Shown: positions 43,125 to 51,698, counted from the stretch's first letter. The stretch: DNA of 64,000 nt from Sinorhizobium chiapasense (GCF_036488675.1 NZ_CP133148.1:3184001-3248000); one strand, 5' to 3'. Numbers and translations: made by a program. Notes: a model not told the origin generated them from the letters alone.

Positions 43125-43218
43125 GTGCGTTCAAGTGAACGCACAAAGGACTCTCTAGCACTTTGATTCTAGAGCATCTTATCCGCTTTCAGTGATTCCA
43201 CTTGAAAGCGGGATGCTC
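43125..43218. repeat. Mosaic repeat, modules related to RIME1 arm and AGAGCATC palindrome
   Basis: GTGCGTTC-AA-GTGAACGCAC plus CTCTAGCACTTTGATTCT resembles the first half of RIME1. It is fused to TAGAGCATC...GCGGGATGCTCTA, a separate palindrome. Confidence 0.65.
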
Positions 43219-43219
43219 T

Positions 43220-43268
43220 AGATCAAGATGATTTTGGGTCGAATCGACCCAAAATCATAAACGTGATC
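43220..43268. repeat. Inverted repeat (TGATTTTGGGTC module)
   Basis: GATCA-aga-TGATTTTGGGTC-gaatc-GACCCAAAATCA...TGATC; sister of 17591-17639. Confidence 0.75.
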
Positions 43269-43282
43269 GATTCTAGTGAGTT

Positions 43283-43335
43283 GAGACGCGGGATGCGGGC
43301 GGAAAACCGCACACACTTTTCCTCATCCCGCTCGA
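43283..43335. repeat. Palindromic intergenic repeat (AGAGCGGGATG module, inverted)
   Basis: GCGGGATGCGGGCGGAAAAC and its partner TTTTCCTCATCCCGC; same family as 17529-17579. Confidence 0.75.
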
Positions 43336-43359
43336 GTCGAACCGCGCTCCCTGAGAACG

Positions 43360-43511
43360 CCCCTCATCCGGCTGCCGCCACCTTCTCCCCGCAGGCGGGG
43401 AGAAGGGACTCGCGCGCACGCCCAATCAATGCGTTTGTGGGAAGCAGAGCCGAGCCACCGGCTCCCGGTCCCTCTCCCCGTCTTTACCGGGAGAGGGTTA
43501 GGGTGAGGGGC
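43360..43511. repeat. Rhizobial mosaic repeat (CCCTCATCC...GGGTGAGGGG type)
   Basis: Starts CCCCTCATCCGGCTGCCGCC, contains CTTCTCCCCGC-ag-GCGGGGAGAAG, and ends GAGGGTTAGGGTGAGGGGC. It is the inverted counterpart of 11046-11160, 37 nt longer in the middle. Confidence 0.8.
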
Positions 43512-43518
43512 AAATGAC

Positions 43519-45168
43519 TCAAACATCCGCGCCCGCATTGCGCCCGGCGGCGCGGCCGGAAAAGATGCAGCCGCCGAGGAAGGTCCCCTCGAGCGCGTTG
43601 TACCCATGCATCCCGCCACCACCGAAGCCGGCCACCTCGCCCGCCGCATAGAGGCCCGGAACCGGTTCGCCCGAAATCTCCAGCACCTGCCCCGCGAGAT
43701 TGGTCTGCAGGCCGCCGAGCGTCTTGCGCGTCAGAATGTGCAGCCGAACGGCGATCAGCGGACCGGCCTTCGGGTCAAGAAGGCGGTGCGGCTTTGCGGT
43801 TCGCAGCAAGCGGTCGCCGCGATAGGCCCGCGCCCCGCGGATCGCAATCACCTGGGCGTCCTTGGAGAAGGGATTGGCGATCTCGCGGTCGCGAGCCTCG
43901 ACCTGGCCTCTCAGATGGGAGGCCGAAAGCCGGTTCTCGCCGGAAAGCCGGTTCATCGCCTCGACAAGATCTTCCAGCCGGTCGCGGACGATGAAGTCCT
44001 CGCCCTTGTCCATGAAGGCCTGGACCGGGCCGGGTGGATTTTTGCCGAGCCGCTTCAGAAGAAGCGCCAGGCTCTTTCCGGTCAGATCGGGGTTCTGCTC
44101 CGATCCGGAAAGGGCAAATTCCTTCTTGATGATCGCTCTTGTCAGGATGAACCAGCTGTAGTCGTGGCCGCTGCGGCGGATCGCCTCCAGAGTGCCGAGC
44201 GTGTCGAAACCCGGCATTGCAGGTGCTGCAAAGCGGTTGCCGTCGGCATCGCACCAGAACGAAGACGGCCCCGGCAGAATGCGAATGCCGTGATCCGGCC
44301 AGATCGGGTCAAAATTCCTGAGACCCTCGGTGTAGTGCCACATGCGGTCGGCGTTGATGACGGAACCGCGCGCTTGCGCTGCGATTTCGAGCATACGGCC
44401 GTCGACGTGATGCGGTACGCCGCTCACCATTGTCGCCGGAGGTTGCCCGAGGCGCTTGCGCGGCCAGTTTCGGCGCACGAGCTCGTGATTGCCGCCGATG
44501 CCGCCGGAGCTGACGATGACCGCTCCGGCCGAGATCTCGAAGTCGCCGACGACGTCGCGGGCGCTGCGCTCGCCACGCGCCACCGGATCCGCCTTGAGGA
44601 TCGCCCCGCGGGCGCCTGTTACCGCACCATCGGTCGTCACCAACTCGTCCACCCGGTGGCGGAAGCGGAATCGCAGCAAGCCGCGGCTTTCCGCTTCCCG
44701 GGCAAGTCGGACAAAAGGTTCGAGAACGGCCGGGCCGGTGCCCCAGGTCACGTGAAAACGCGGGACCGAATTGCCATGACCATGGGCGAGCCCCCCTCCG
44801 CGTTCGGCCCAGCCGACCACCGGGAACCAGCGAAGCCCAAGCGAATGGAGCCAGGCGCGTTTCTCGCCGGCGGCGAAGTCGAGATAGGCATCAGCCCACA
44901 GCCGCGGCCAATGATCTTCCGGCCGATCGAATTGCGACGAACCCATCCAGTCCTGGCGCGCAAGATCGGGATGATCGCGAATTCCCATGCGTCGCTGCTC
45001 GGGACTGTCGATGAAGAACAGTCCTCCGAGCGACCAGAAAGCCTGGCCGCCGAGATTTTGTTCCCCCTCCTGGTCGAGAACGATCACCTTGCGGCCGCGG
45101 GCCGCAGCTTCGGACGCCGCCACGAGGCCGGCAAGGCCCGCACCGATGACCAGCACATCACAATCCAT
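43519..45168 (-). CDS. FAD-binding dehydrogenase (fumarate reductase/KSDH-like flavoprotein)
   Basis: A 549-residue flavoprotein of the fumarate reductase/3-ketosteroid dehydrogenase superfamily. The dinucleotide-binding loop is 'VIGAGLAGLVAASEAAARGRKVIVLDQEG' (GxGxxG at residues 9-14). 'NLGGQAFWSLGGLFFIDSPEQRR' and the C-terminal 'TLGGLQTNLAGQVL', 'PVPGLYAAGEVAGFGGGGMHGYNALEGTFLGGCIFSGRAAGRNA' complete the FAD site. It is soluble, with no signal peptide. The substrate is unknown; annotations in related genomes range from fumarate reductase to ketosteroid dehydrogenase. It stands alone. Confidence 0.87.
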   Translation of the reverse strand: MDCDVLVIGAGLAGLVAASEAAARGRKVIVLDQEGEQNLGGQAFWSLGGLFFIDSPEQRRMGIRDHPDLARQDWMGSSQFDRPEDHWPRLWADAYLDFAAGEKRAWLHSLGLRWFPVVGWAERGGGLAHGHGNSVPRFHVTWGTGPAVLEPFVRLAREAESRGLLRFRFRHRVDELVTTDGAVTGARGAILKADPVARGERSARDVVGDFEISAGAVIVSSGGIGGNHELVRRNWPRKRLGQPPATMVSGVPHHVDGRMLEIAAQARGSVINADRMWHYTEGLRNFDPIWPDHGIRILPGPSSFWCDADGNRFAAPAMPGFDTLGTLEAIRRSGHDYSWFILTRAIIKKEFALSGSEQNPDLTGKSLALLLKRLGKNPPGPVQAFMDKGEDFIVRDRLEDLVEAMNRLSGENRLSASHLRGQVEARDREIANPFSKDAQVIAIRGARAYRGDRLLRTAKPHRLLDPKAGPLIAVRLHILTRKTLGGLQTNLAGQVLEISGEPVPGLYAAGEVAGFGGGGMHGYNALEGTFLGGCIFSGRAAGRNAGADV

Positions 45169-45247
45169 GAAAGGCGCCCTCCCCCCGCATCCTTCGACGT
45201 AACTGTTACGCAGACGTCAAGGTCAATACAAGGGCTCGGAGGCGCGA

Positions 45248-46279
45248 CTATTTCTCTGTCAGCTTCAGCTCGATACGCCGGTTCTGTGCCCGAGCTTCAG
45301 GGTTCTCTCCCTCGGCGATCGGCTGAAATTCGCCGAAGCCTGCGGCCACCAGCCGGTCCGCCGGCACGCCCCTGGACATCAGGAACTTCACGACCGATGT
45401 CGCGCGGGCCGAAGACAGTTCCCAGTTGTCGGCAAAACGGCCGGATCCCGAGAGCTGTACATTATCGGTATGGCCATCGACGCGCAGGACCCAGTTGATC
45501 TCCGCGGGGATTTCCTTCGCGAGATCGAGAAGCGCCGTGGCGAGTTTCGCCATTTCCGCCTGGCCCTCCGGATTGAGGTCGCTGCTGCCCGACGGGAAGA
45601 GCACTTCCGACTGGAAGACGAAACGGTCGCCGACGATGCGGATGTTTTCGCGGTCGGAAAGGATTTCCCGCAGTCGACCGAAAAAGTCGGACCGGTAGCG
45701 GTTAAGCTCCTGCACGCGCTGGGCAAGCGCGACATTCAGGCGGCGGCCGAGATCGGCGATCTTGGCCTGGGATGCCTGATCCTTTGCCTCCGACGCCTGA
45801 AGCGCCCCTTCGATCGCCGCGATCTGGTTGCGCAGCGCGGCAATCTGCTGGTTGAGGAGCTCGATCTGGCTCATTGCACGCGCGCTGACCTGCTGCTCGG
45901 CCTCCAGTTCTGATCCCAGCCGGCCGATCTTCTGGTTGGCCGCTTCGGTGCTGCCAGCGCCTTGGTCGAGCAGCGCCTGCAGGCGCGAGCGCTCGTCTTC
46001 GGACTGGGTAAGCGAGGCCTGCAGGTTGGCAAGCGAATCCTCGAGGTCCTGTTTACCGCTCTTTTCCAGCGCTAGAAGCTGCGTCAGCTCGTTGATCTGG
46101 CTGTTCAACCGGTTCAGCACTTCGTCCTTGCCGCTGATTTCCCGCCCAAGCAGGAACTGCGCCAGCACGAAGACGCTCAAGAGAAACATGATCGCCATCA
46201 GCAACGTCGACAGCGCGTCGACGAAGCCCGGCCAATAATCGATCGTTCGGTGACTGCGACCTTTGCGGGCAAGGGCCAT
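45248..46279 (-). CDS. MotB/OmpA-type peptidoglycan-binding stator-like protein
   Basis: A 343-residue inner-membrane protein built like MotB or ZorB. A short basic N-terminus leads to one membrane helix (about 17-42) that begins 'WPGFVDALSTLLMAIMFLLSV', where D21 sits where MotB has its proton-binding Asp. A long coiled coil follows (about 50-190, many Leu/Gln/Glu heptads), then an OmpA-like peptidoglycan-binding domain (about 215-343: 'VLFPSGSSDLNPEGQ', 'LRVDGHTDN', 'ARAQNRRIELKL'). The coiled coil is much longer than in flagellar MotB. It begins 4 nt after its MotA-like partner. Not flagellar: no other flagellar genes nearby. Confidence 0.85.
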   Translation of the reverse strand: MALARKGRSHRTIDYWPGFVDALSTLLMAIMFLLSVFVLAQFLLGREISGKDEVLNRLNSQINELTQLLALEKSGKQDLEDSLANLQASLTQSEDERSRLQALLDQGAGSTEAANQKIGRLGSELEAEQQVSARAMSQIELLNQQIAALRNQIAAIEGALQASEAKDQASQAKIADLGRRLNVALAQRVQELNRYRSDFFGRLREILSDRENIRIVGDRFVFQSEVLFPSGSSDLNPEGQAEMAKLATALLDLAKEIPAEINWVLRVDGHTDNVQLSGSGRFADNWELSSARATSVVKFLMSRGVPADRLVAAGFGEFQPIAEGENPEARAQNRRIELKLTEK

Positions 46280-46283
46280 GGGC

Positions 46284-47384
46284 TCAGTCGCCTCCGCTCT
46301 CGTCTACGCGGCTGAGCTGCGCAATCGACTTCTCGCCATGCACGGCGATCCTTTCGGCCTGGCCGATGCGCGATGTCAGCTTGTCGAGCGTCTTGCGCAT
46401 CGCCTTCGCTTCCTCCTGTTGCGCTTCGATCCAGTCTCGGAGCATCTGCTGCTCGCCGCGCATATTCTTGACAAGGCCCTGGATGCCCTCGGCCAATGAG
46501 GCCATTGCGGCCGTCGTGCGATGATTTGCGCCGCCCTCCTGGTTCAGCCGCGTGAGCTGATCGGTCAGACGGCGCAGCTCCTCGACGGACGGCTCTCCGG
46601 GAATGCTGATCGGCGAGGAGATCCCCGATCCCACATCGGTCACCGAGGAAAGCCAGTTTTCGAGTTCCGTATAGAAGCGGTTCTGGGCGCGGCCGGCCTG
46701 CAAGTCGAGGAAACCGACGATCAGCGATCCGGAAAGGCCGAAGAGTGAAGCGGAAAAAGCGGTTCCCATGCCGCTGAGCGGCGCGGACAAGCCGCTCTTC
46801 AGCGAGCCCAGCAAATCTTCCGTAGTGCCGCTGCCAGCGTCCAGGGACTGGATGACGGTGTTGATCGAGCCGATCGTACCGAGCAAACCCCAAAAGGTGC
46901 CGAGCAGGCCGAGGAAGACGAGAAGACCGGCGAGATACCGGGTTATGTCGCGCGATTCGTCGAGACGCGTCGCAATGGAATCAAGAATCGAGCGCAACGC
47001 GATCGTGGAGATCGCGGTCGTCTGGCGACCGCCGATCAGCGACCGCATTGGCGCGAGCAGGACCGGATCGCGTCCGACCTTGTCGGCGCTTCCGGCCGCA
47101 CGAAAGGAGTTGAACCAGCGGACCTCGGGCCTCAAGCCCAGGACGTGGTTGAAGGCGAGCAGAATGCCGATCAGCAGAACGCCGAGAATGAGCCCATTGA
47201 GGCCCGGATTGCCGGCGAAGGCGTCACGAGCCTGCCGGAAGAGAATGGCAGCGACGAAACCGACGATGATCAGGAAAAGGACCATCGTCCAGAAATAGGG
47301 CATGGGGCTCGAAAGCTTGTGCGGATTGTAGTTCTCCTCCACGCTCTCCCGACCGTTCCATCCGGACAGATTCAGTTTCGTCAT
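46284..47384 (-). CDS. MotA/TolQ/ExbB-type stator-like membrane protein
   Basis: A 366-residue protein with four predicted membrane segments (about 30-50, 62-81, 150-176 and 204-228). The last two have the MotA/ExbB pattern of Gly- and Ser-rich helices: 'LAGLLVFLGLLGTFWGLLGTIGSI' and 'LSGMGTAFSASLFGLSGSLIVGF'. A cytoplasmic helical tail of about 135 residues follows. The 'GLLGTFWGL' motif recalls ZorA of the Zorya defence system and related orphan stators. It pairs with the downstream MotB/OmpA-like gene (4 nt gap), so the two should form a 5:2 proton-driven complex. Function unknown. Confidence 0.83.
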   Translation of the reverse strand: MTKLNLSGWNGRESVEENYNPHKLSSPMPYFWTMVLFLIIVGFVAAILFRQARDAFAGNPGLNGLILGVLLIGILLAFNHVLGLRPEVRWFNSFRAAGSADKVGRDPVLLAPMRSLIGGRQTTAISTIALRSILDSIATRLDESRDITRYLAGLLVFLGLLGTFWGLLGTIGSINTVIQSLDAGSGTTEDLLGSLKSGLSAPLSGMGTAFSASLFGLSGSLIVGFLDLQAGRAQNRFYTELENWLSSVTDVGSGISSPISIPGEPSVEELRRLTDQLTRLNQEGGANHRTTAAMASLAEGIQGLVKNMRGEQQMLRDWIEAQQEEAKAMRKTLDKLTSRIGQAERIAVHGEKSIAQLSRVDESGGD

Positions 47385-47408
47385 AGGTTAGCCAGACTCC
47401 CGGGTTCA

Positions 47409-47506
47409 CTCCAGCACCGCGCCCCCTCAGACACGCAAGGGTTGCCGCAACACTTTGAATTGCCGCGGCATTTCTCGAAATCAAGTCCGACTCGAGAATT
47501 GCGCCG
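47409..47506 (+). repeat. RIME1 element, strongly diverged
   Basis: CTCCAGCACCGCGCCCCCTC, then CGCAACACTTTGAATTGCCG and CTCGAGAATTGCG. Layout is kept but both palindromes are eroded. Confidence 0.55.
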
Positions 47507-47632
47507 TCAGCGGCGGCACGGCACCGCACCGGCCCGGAGACTAGTGGAACTTTGCGCCAAATTGAAGGGAAAACGAAGGCCCCCGGGACATAACGCACCG
47601 GAGGCTGCAAAGTCTAACAAGAAGGTGGTTGT

Positions 47633-48433
47633 TTACTTCGCCGGAATCGGGCGATGGATCACGTCACGCAGCGCCTTGACGATATATTCATTGCCGCAAA
47701 GGACAGAGCCGTCCTCGACCGGCTTGCTGCCGCCGTCAACGTCGGTTGCCCAGCCGCCGGCCTCGCGGATGAGCAGGATGCCGGCCGCAATATCCCACGC
47801 GGCGAGGTCCCGTTCCCAGTAGCCGTCATAGCGGCCTGCGGCCACGTAGGCGAGATCGAGCGAGGCGGAACCGAAACGACGGATGCCGGCGACTTCGCCC
47901 ATGACATGGCGAAGTTCGATCAGATATTTGCCGTGATTGCCGCGGCCGAGATGCGGTGTCCCGGTGGCGATGACGGCATCCGAAAGATTCTTGCGGGCGC
48001 CGACGCGCAGCCGGCGGTCGTTGAGGAAAGCACCACCGCCCTTCTCGGCGGTATAGAGTTCATCCGTTGCCGGATTGAAGACGACGGCACCGACGATCTC
48101 GCCTTGACGCTCCAGCGCAATCGAAACGGCAAAATGCGGGATGCCATGCAGGAAGTTGGTGGTGCCGTCGAGCGGATCAACGATCCAGCGATGCGCGCCG
48201 TCGGTCCCCTTGATCTCCTCGCCCTCTTCGCCGAGGAAGCCATAGGTCGGCCTCGCCTTCAGCAGCTCTTCGCGGATGATCCGTTCGGCCTTGCGGTCGG
48301 CCTGGGAAACATAGTCGCCCGGTCCCTTCAGTGAGACCTGGAGGTTCTGCACTTCGCCGAAATCGCGCGCCAGCGACTTGCCGGCCTTGAAGGCGGCCTG
48401 GACCATGACATTGAGAAGGGCAGAACGGGCCAT
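47633..48433 (-). CDS. suhB: Inositol monophosphatase family protein SuhB
   Basis: Mg-dependent phosphatase of the inositol monophosphatase family; SuhB homologues also act in rRNA transcription antitermination. The 266-residue protein has 'KGPGDYVSQADRKAERIIREEL' (37-57), the acidic pair in 'FLGEEGEE' (67-73), motif 'WIVDPLDGTTNF' (83-94) and the C-terminal metal motif 'ERDLAAWDIAAGILLIREAGG'. The full set of metal ligands is present. It stands alone between two RIME1-containing gaps. Confidence 0.9.
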   Translation of the reverse strand: MARSALLNVMVQAAFKAGKSLARDFGEVQNLQVSLKGPGDYVSQADRKAERIIREELLKARPTYGFLGEEGEEIKGTDGAHRWIVDPLDGTTNFLHGIPHFAVSIALERQGEIVGAVVFNPATDELYTAEKGGGAFLNDRRLRVGARKNLSDAVIATGTPHLGRGNHGKYLIELRHVMGEVAGIRRFGSASLDLAYVAAGRYDGYWERDLAAWDIAAGILLIREAGGWATDVDGGSKPVEDGSVLCGNEYIVKALRDVIHRPIPAK

Positions 48434-48504
48434 GTGGCGATCCTTATAGCGAAGGCCGGCCGAGCCATCTCGAACCGGACATTGAACCTGCTGACGTATC
48501 CCGC

Positions 48505-48606
48505 CTACAGCGCCGTACGTCTTTCAGACGCACAAAGGTCGCGGTAGCACTTTTGAACTGCTGCATGTTTTATCCTTAAATCGCTACGATTTAGGGAAAC
48601 ATGCAG
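48505..48606 (+). repeat. RIME1 element
   Basis: Forward sense: CTACAGCGCCGTACGTCTTT, CGGTAGCACTTTTGAACTGC, ending GGGAAACATGCAG. Confidence 0.85.
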
Positions 48607-48808
48607 TCGGCCGCGCCTGGCGTGAGCGAAGCTGCGAGTTTCGTCGTCAAAAAACCGAGTGAAGGCACTCCGTCCGCGGGGCCGAAGTCAGAAATGGAGG
48701 CTGCGGACAAAACCGCGGCTTCAAGACCACAAAAGCCGCCAAAGTTCAAGCGAAATAGCATTGCCGCCGGCAAACGACATCCGCGACCGCCGCCTTAGGC
48801 GACCCGCG
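48607..48808. other. Unassigned region between RIME1 and the Sel1-repeat gene
   Basis: About 200 bp with short frames on both strands that lack family features; nothing supported. Confidence 0.35.
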
Positions 48809-49960
48809 TCAGGAAGAGCGAAACTTGTTCGCCGCTGCGAGCGCGGATTTCTGCTGCGTTTCGTTGAGGCCGAGATAGAAGTCCTCAAGCGCATCGTCCT
48901 TGAGGCCGGCGCGGCGCGACAGCACATACCACTTCGCAGCCTCGACCGGATCCGGGCGCGTGCCGATCGCATTGACATAAAGGTGCGACAGCCGGTTCTG
49001 CGCTACGACATTGCCGCTTTCCGCCGCGCGCTTCATCCAGGCGAAGCCTTCTTCGAGGTTGCGGTCGCCGGCGATGCCTTCGACGAACCAGATGGCGATG
49101 TCGAGTTGTGCGGTATCGTAACCGGCTCGGGCGGCGCGCTGCAGCCATTCGCGGGCACGCGCGCGCTTGTTCTCCTCTATGCCGTCGACATTAATATAGA
49201 TCTGCGAGAGGGCGTATTGCGCATCGGCGATGCCCTGCTCGGCGGATTTCTCGTAATAGGGCATTGCCGCCTTCAGGCCCTTCTCGCCCGGCATGTCGGC
49301 AACCAGCGTTTGCCCATAATTGAACTGGGCCGAAGCATTGCCGAGATCGGCCGCCTTCTTCATCAGCTCTTCGGATTTCTTTCTGTCGCGCTTGACGTAG
49401 CGCCCCTCCATCAGGATCAGGGCATACTTGAACATGGCCGCCGGATCGCCGTTATCCGCAGCCTGTCCGTACCAGAAAGCCGCCTCCTTGGCATTGCGCG
49501 CAACGCCAAGGCCCTGCTCCAGGATCGATGCGACCAGCGTCTGGGCAGCCGGATCGCCGAGCTGCGCTCGCGGCAGCGCCAGATCCATCGCGGTCAGATA
49601 GTAGCCGCGCTGGAAAGCGCCGTAGGCATCGTCGACTTTTCCGGTGAACGGCTTTTCCGCCGGAAGCGCCGGCAATTGCGCGCCCATTCGGTCGATGACA
49701 TTGACGCCCTCCGACGGCTTGCTGCCATCTCCGGCCTTCGTCTTTTTGGGCGCCTCGGTCTCGAGGTTCTGCTGCGGAGCCGCACCTTCCGGCAGGATCG
49801 CCCCGTTGAAGGGTGTGATCCGCCCGCGCTTTGGCACATTCCCCTCGTCCGCGGGCGCGCCCGCCGCCGGCTGCTGCGCGCGAACCGGCGTCGCCGCGAG
49901 AGCGACGGCCATAAGAAGGACTGCAGCCCGGCTGGGCTTCGACGACAAGCGGCTCAACAT
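48809..49960 (-). CDS. Exported Sel1-like repeat protein
   Basis: A 383-residue secreted protein. A signal peptide (about 1-28, 'TPVRAQ') and a Pro/Ala-rich linker are followed, from about residue 105, by Sel1-like repeats. Each has an A-x-G-x4-A core: 'LGDPAAQTLVASILEQGLGVARNAKEAAFWYGQAADNGDPAAMFKYALILMEG', 'LGNASAQFNYGQTLV', 'QGIADAQYALSQIYI', 'AGYDTAQLDIAIWFVEG' and 'SGNVVAQNRLSHLYV'. Sel1 repeats form solenoids that mediate protein contacts, often in the periplasm or in exopolysaccharide control. It lies 9 nt after the ThiE-like gene, so likely co-transcribed with it. Confidence 0.88.
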   Translation of the reverse strand: MLSRLSSKPSRAAVLLMAVALAATPVRAQQPAAGAPADEGNVPKRGRITPFNGAILPEGAAPQQNLETEAPKKTKAGDGSKPSEGVNVIDRMGAQLPALPAEKPFTGKVDDAYGAFQRGYYLTAMDLALPRAQLGDPAAQTLVASILEQGLGVARNAKEAAFWYGQAADNGDPAAMFKYALILMEGRYVKRDRKKSEELMKKAADLGNASAQFNYGQTLVADMPGEKGLKAAMPYYEKSAEQGIADAQYALSQIYINVDGIEENKRARAREWLQRAARAGYDTAQLDIAIWFVEGIAGDRNLEEGFAWMKRAAESGNVVAQNRLSHLYVNAIGTRPDPVEAAKWYVLSRRAGLKDDALEDFYLGLNETQQKSALAAANKFRSS

Positions 49961-49969
49961 CGGATCGTC

Positions 49970-50623
49970 TTAATCTTCAAACCGTGGCGCTTTTTCGTCA
50001 AGCAGCGCGTTGACGGCAGCGACAACCGCCGGCGCCTGGTCCGGTTCGCCAAAGACGGCGAGACGAAGCGCCACGAATTCCGCCCCGGTTTCGGCGACCG
50101 CAAGCGCTGACTGCGGATCCGTGCCGCCCATGACGACGCAGGGGATCTCGATTATCGACGCCCACCATTCGGCAAGTGCCAGATTTTTCGGATGCGGTTC
50201 CGGCTTGATGTCGCCATCGGTGCGACCGAAGAAGACGTAATCCGGCCTGAGTTCGCCGATTTCGAGCGCATGGTGGCGGTCGGAGGCATTGCCGCCTCCA
50301 ACGATCAGCTTCGGCGTGTGTTTCTCGATCGCATCGCCGAGCACGTCGGGTCCTCCGACGATATGCAGGCCATCCGCCTTGGCGCGTCCCGCGACGCGCG
50401 TGTCACCCTCGATCAGCGCCGCCGCCCCCGCCTTCTGGATCACCGGCACCAACAGCTCGGCGTGCTGCTGGAACGCGGCGTCGCTGAGGCCGTACTGCGG
50501 CAGGATGACGGACGCCACGTCGCCTCCCCTCAGTGCGTCGGCGAGCACCTTCGAACGCTGGACAGGATCCGGCATATCCGGCACGACCAGCACAAGGCGG
50601 CAGCGGTTTTCTACATTGCTCAT
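49970..50623 (-). CDS. Thiamine phosphate synthase family protein (ThiE-like)
   Basis: A 217-residue TIM-barrel protein of the ThiE/TenI superfamily: 'RLVLVVPDMPDPVQRSKVLADAL', 'PVIQKAGAAALIEGDTRVAGRAKADGLHI', 'PDYVFFGRTDGDIKPEPHPKNLALAEWWA', 'IPCVVMGGTDPQSALAVAETGAEFVALRLAVF'. 'IEGDTRVAGRAKADGLH' corresponds to ThiE 'NDR...A...ADGVHLGQ', but the canonical residues are altered, so it may be a paralogue with another role. No thi genes and no TPP riboswitch are nearby. Start at 50623; the upstream extension runs into a RIME1 element. Confidence 0.78.
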   Translation of the reverse strand: MSNVENRCRLVLVVPDMPDPVQRSKVLADALRGGDVASVILPQYGLSDAAFQQHAELLVPVIQKAGAAALIEGDTRVAGRAKADGLHIVGGPDVLGDAIEKHTPKLIVGGGNASDRHHALEIGELRPDYVFFGRTDGDIKPEPHPKNLALAEWWASIIEIPCVVMGGTDPQSALAVAETGAEFVALRLAVFGEPDQAPAVVAAVNALLDEKAPRFED

Positions 50624-50652
50624 GGTATCCGTTCCTGGCGGCATCTGCTTCA

Positions 50653-50756
50653 CTGCATGATTCCTCAAATCGGAATCGATTTAAGGACAAAATCATGCAG
50701 CACTTCAAAGTGCTACAGCAACCTTAGCGCGTCCGATTGGACGCGCGGCGCTGCAG
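50653..50756 (-). repeat. RIME1 element
   Basis: Reverse sense: CTGCATGATTCCTCAAATCG to GGACGCGCGGCGCTGCAG; almost identical to the copy at 40071-40174. Confidence 0.9.
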
Positions 50757-50829
50757 GAGCGAAAGCCGCCACTCGATTTCGTTCGGGAAAACCGATAGAC
50801 GGAGATGACAAAAGGATCAACCGCCACTC

Positions 50830-51609
50830 ATGCTTCCCGGTTTCGACTTCTATCTCGTCGCCATCCCCGCAGTCCTGCTCGTCGGCCTCAGTAAGGGCGG
50901 CATGGGCGAGGCGCTTTCGTTGATGGGCGTTCCGATCCTGTCGATGGCGGTATCGCCGGTCCAGGCAGCCGCGCTGTTGCTGCCGATCCTCATCGCCATG
51001 GATATCGTCTCCCTCTGGATCTGGCGCAAACACGGCGACAAGAAAACGCTCACGATGCTGCTGCCCGGCGCGATCGCCGGCATCGCCATCGGCTGGGCGA
51101 CCTCCGCCTATGTGCCGCGCGACGTCTTGAGGCTGATCATCGGCCTCATCACCGTCCTCTTCGTGCTGCGCTATGTCTATACCGTCTGGCGCAGCCGCAA
51201 TGGTGCCCCGATCAGCCCCAAGAAGCAGCGCGCCGGCCCCGCCGCGCTCTGGGGCTCCTTTGCCGGTTACGGCAGCTTCGTCGCCCATGCCGGCGGCCCG
51301 CCTTTTCAGATCTATGCGTTGCCGCTGAAGCTCGATCCGCGTGAGTATACAGGCACCATCGTGCGCTTCTTCGCGGTTCTGAACGCCGTGAAACTCATTC
51401 CCTATTTCGCCCTCGGCCAGCTCGATATCAGCAATCTGAAGACATCTGCCACGCTTTTCCCGCTGGCAATGGTGGCGACTGCCTGCGGCGCCTGGATCGT
51501 CCGGCGGATGAAGCCCCAGATCTTCTATCCCTTCATGTACTCGATGGCCTTTATCGCCGGATCGAGACTCGTCTGGGATGGCCTTGCGGGCCTCATGGCC
51601 GGCAGGTGA
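50830..51609 (+). CDS. TauE/SafE family sulfite/anion exporter
   Basis: A 259-residue membrane protein with about eight predicted helices, typical of TauE/SafE permeases. The two halves start with related segments, 'DFYLVAIPAVLLVGLSKGGMGEALSLMGVPILSM' and 'ALWGSFAGYGSFVAHAGGPPFQIYALPLKL'. Family members export sulfite, sulfoacetate or related anions, but many are uncharacterised. It is followed by a small ArsR-type HTH gene 89 nt downstream, which may be its regulator. Confidence 0.87.
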   Translation: MLPGFDFYLVAIPAVLLVGLSKGGMGEALSLMGVPILSMAVSPVQAAALLLPILIAMDIVSLWIWRKHGDKKTLTMLLPGAIAGIAIGWATSAYVPRDVLRLIIGLITVLFVLRYVYTVWRSRNGAPISPKKQRAGPAALWGSFAGYGSFVAHAGGPPFQIYALPLKLDPREYTGTIVRFFAVLNAVKLIPYFALGQLDISNLKTSATLFPLAMVATACGAWIVRRMKPQIFYPFMYSMAFIAGSRLVWDGLAGLMAGR

Positions 51610-51698
51610 CGCCTCGCGGATTGCTGCAGAGCAGGGCCGCTTATACCGCAGCGCACAATTTTCTTGCCGCTTATGGAGAATTCGCTTAACGTTCGGCC

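Noticed and set aside
43606..45498. 630-codon plus-strand frame opposite the flavin dehydrogenase
   Set aside because: Shadow frame; the minus strand has the FAD-binding motifs.
45248..47384. Zorya phage-defence system
   Set aside because: ZorA/ZorB-like pair is present, but neither ZorC/ZorD nor ZorE-like nucleases or helicases lie nearby, so a defence system is not claimed.
46284..47384. Flagellar stator motA/motB
   Set aside because: The long coiled coil, extra tail and absence of any flagellar or chemotaxis gene argue against it.
48591..48798. Small overlapping frames on both strands after a RIME1 copy
   Set aside because: One starts inside the repeat; neither has a ribosome site or recognisable sequence.
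49970..50760. TPP riboswitch before the ThiE-like gene
   Set aside because: The upstream DNA is a RIME1 element; no CTGAGA/THI-box core is seen.
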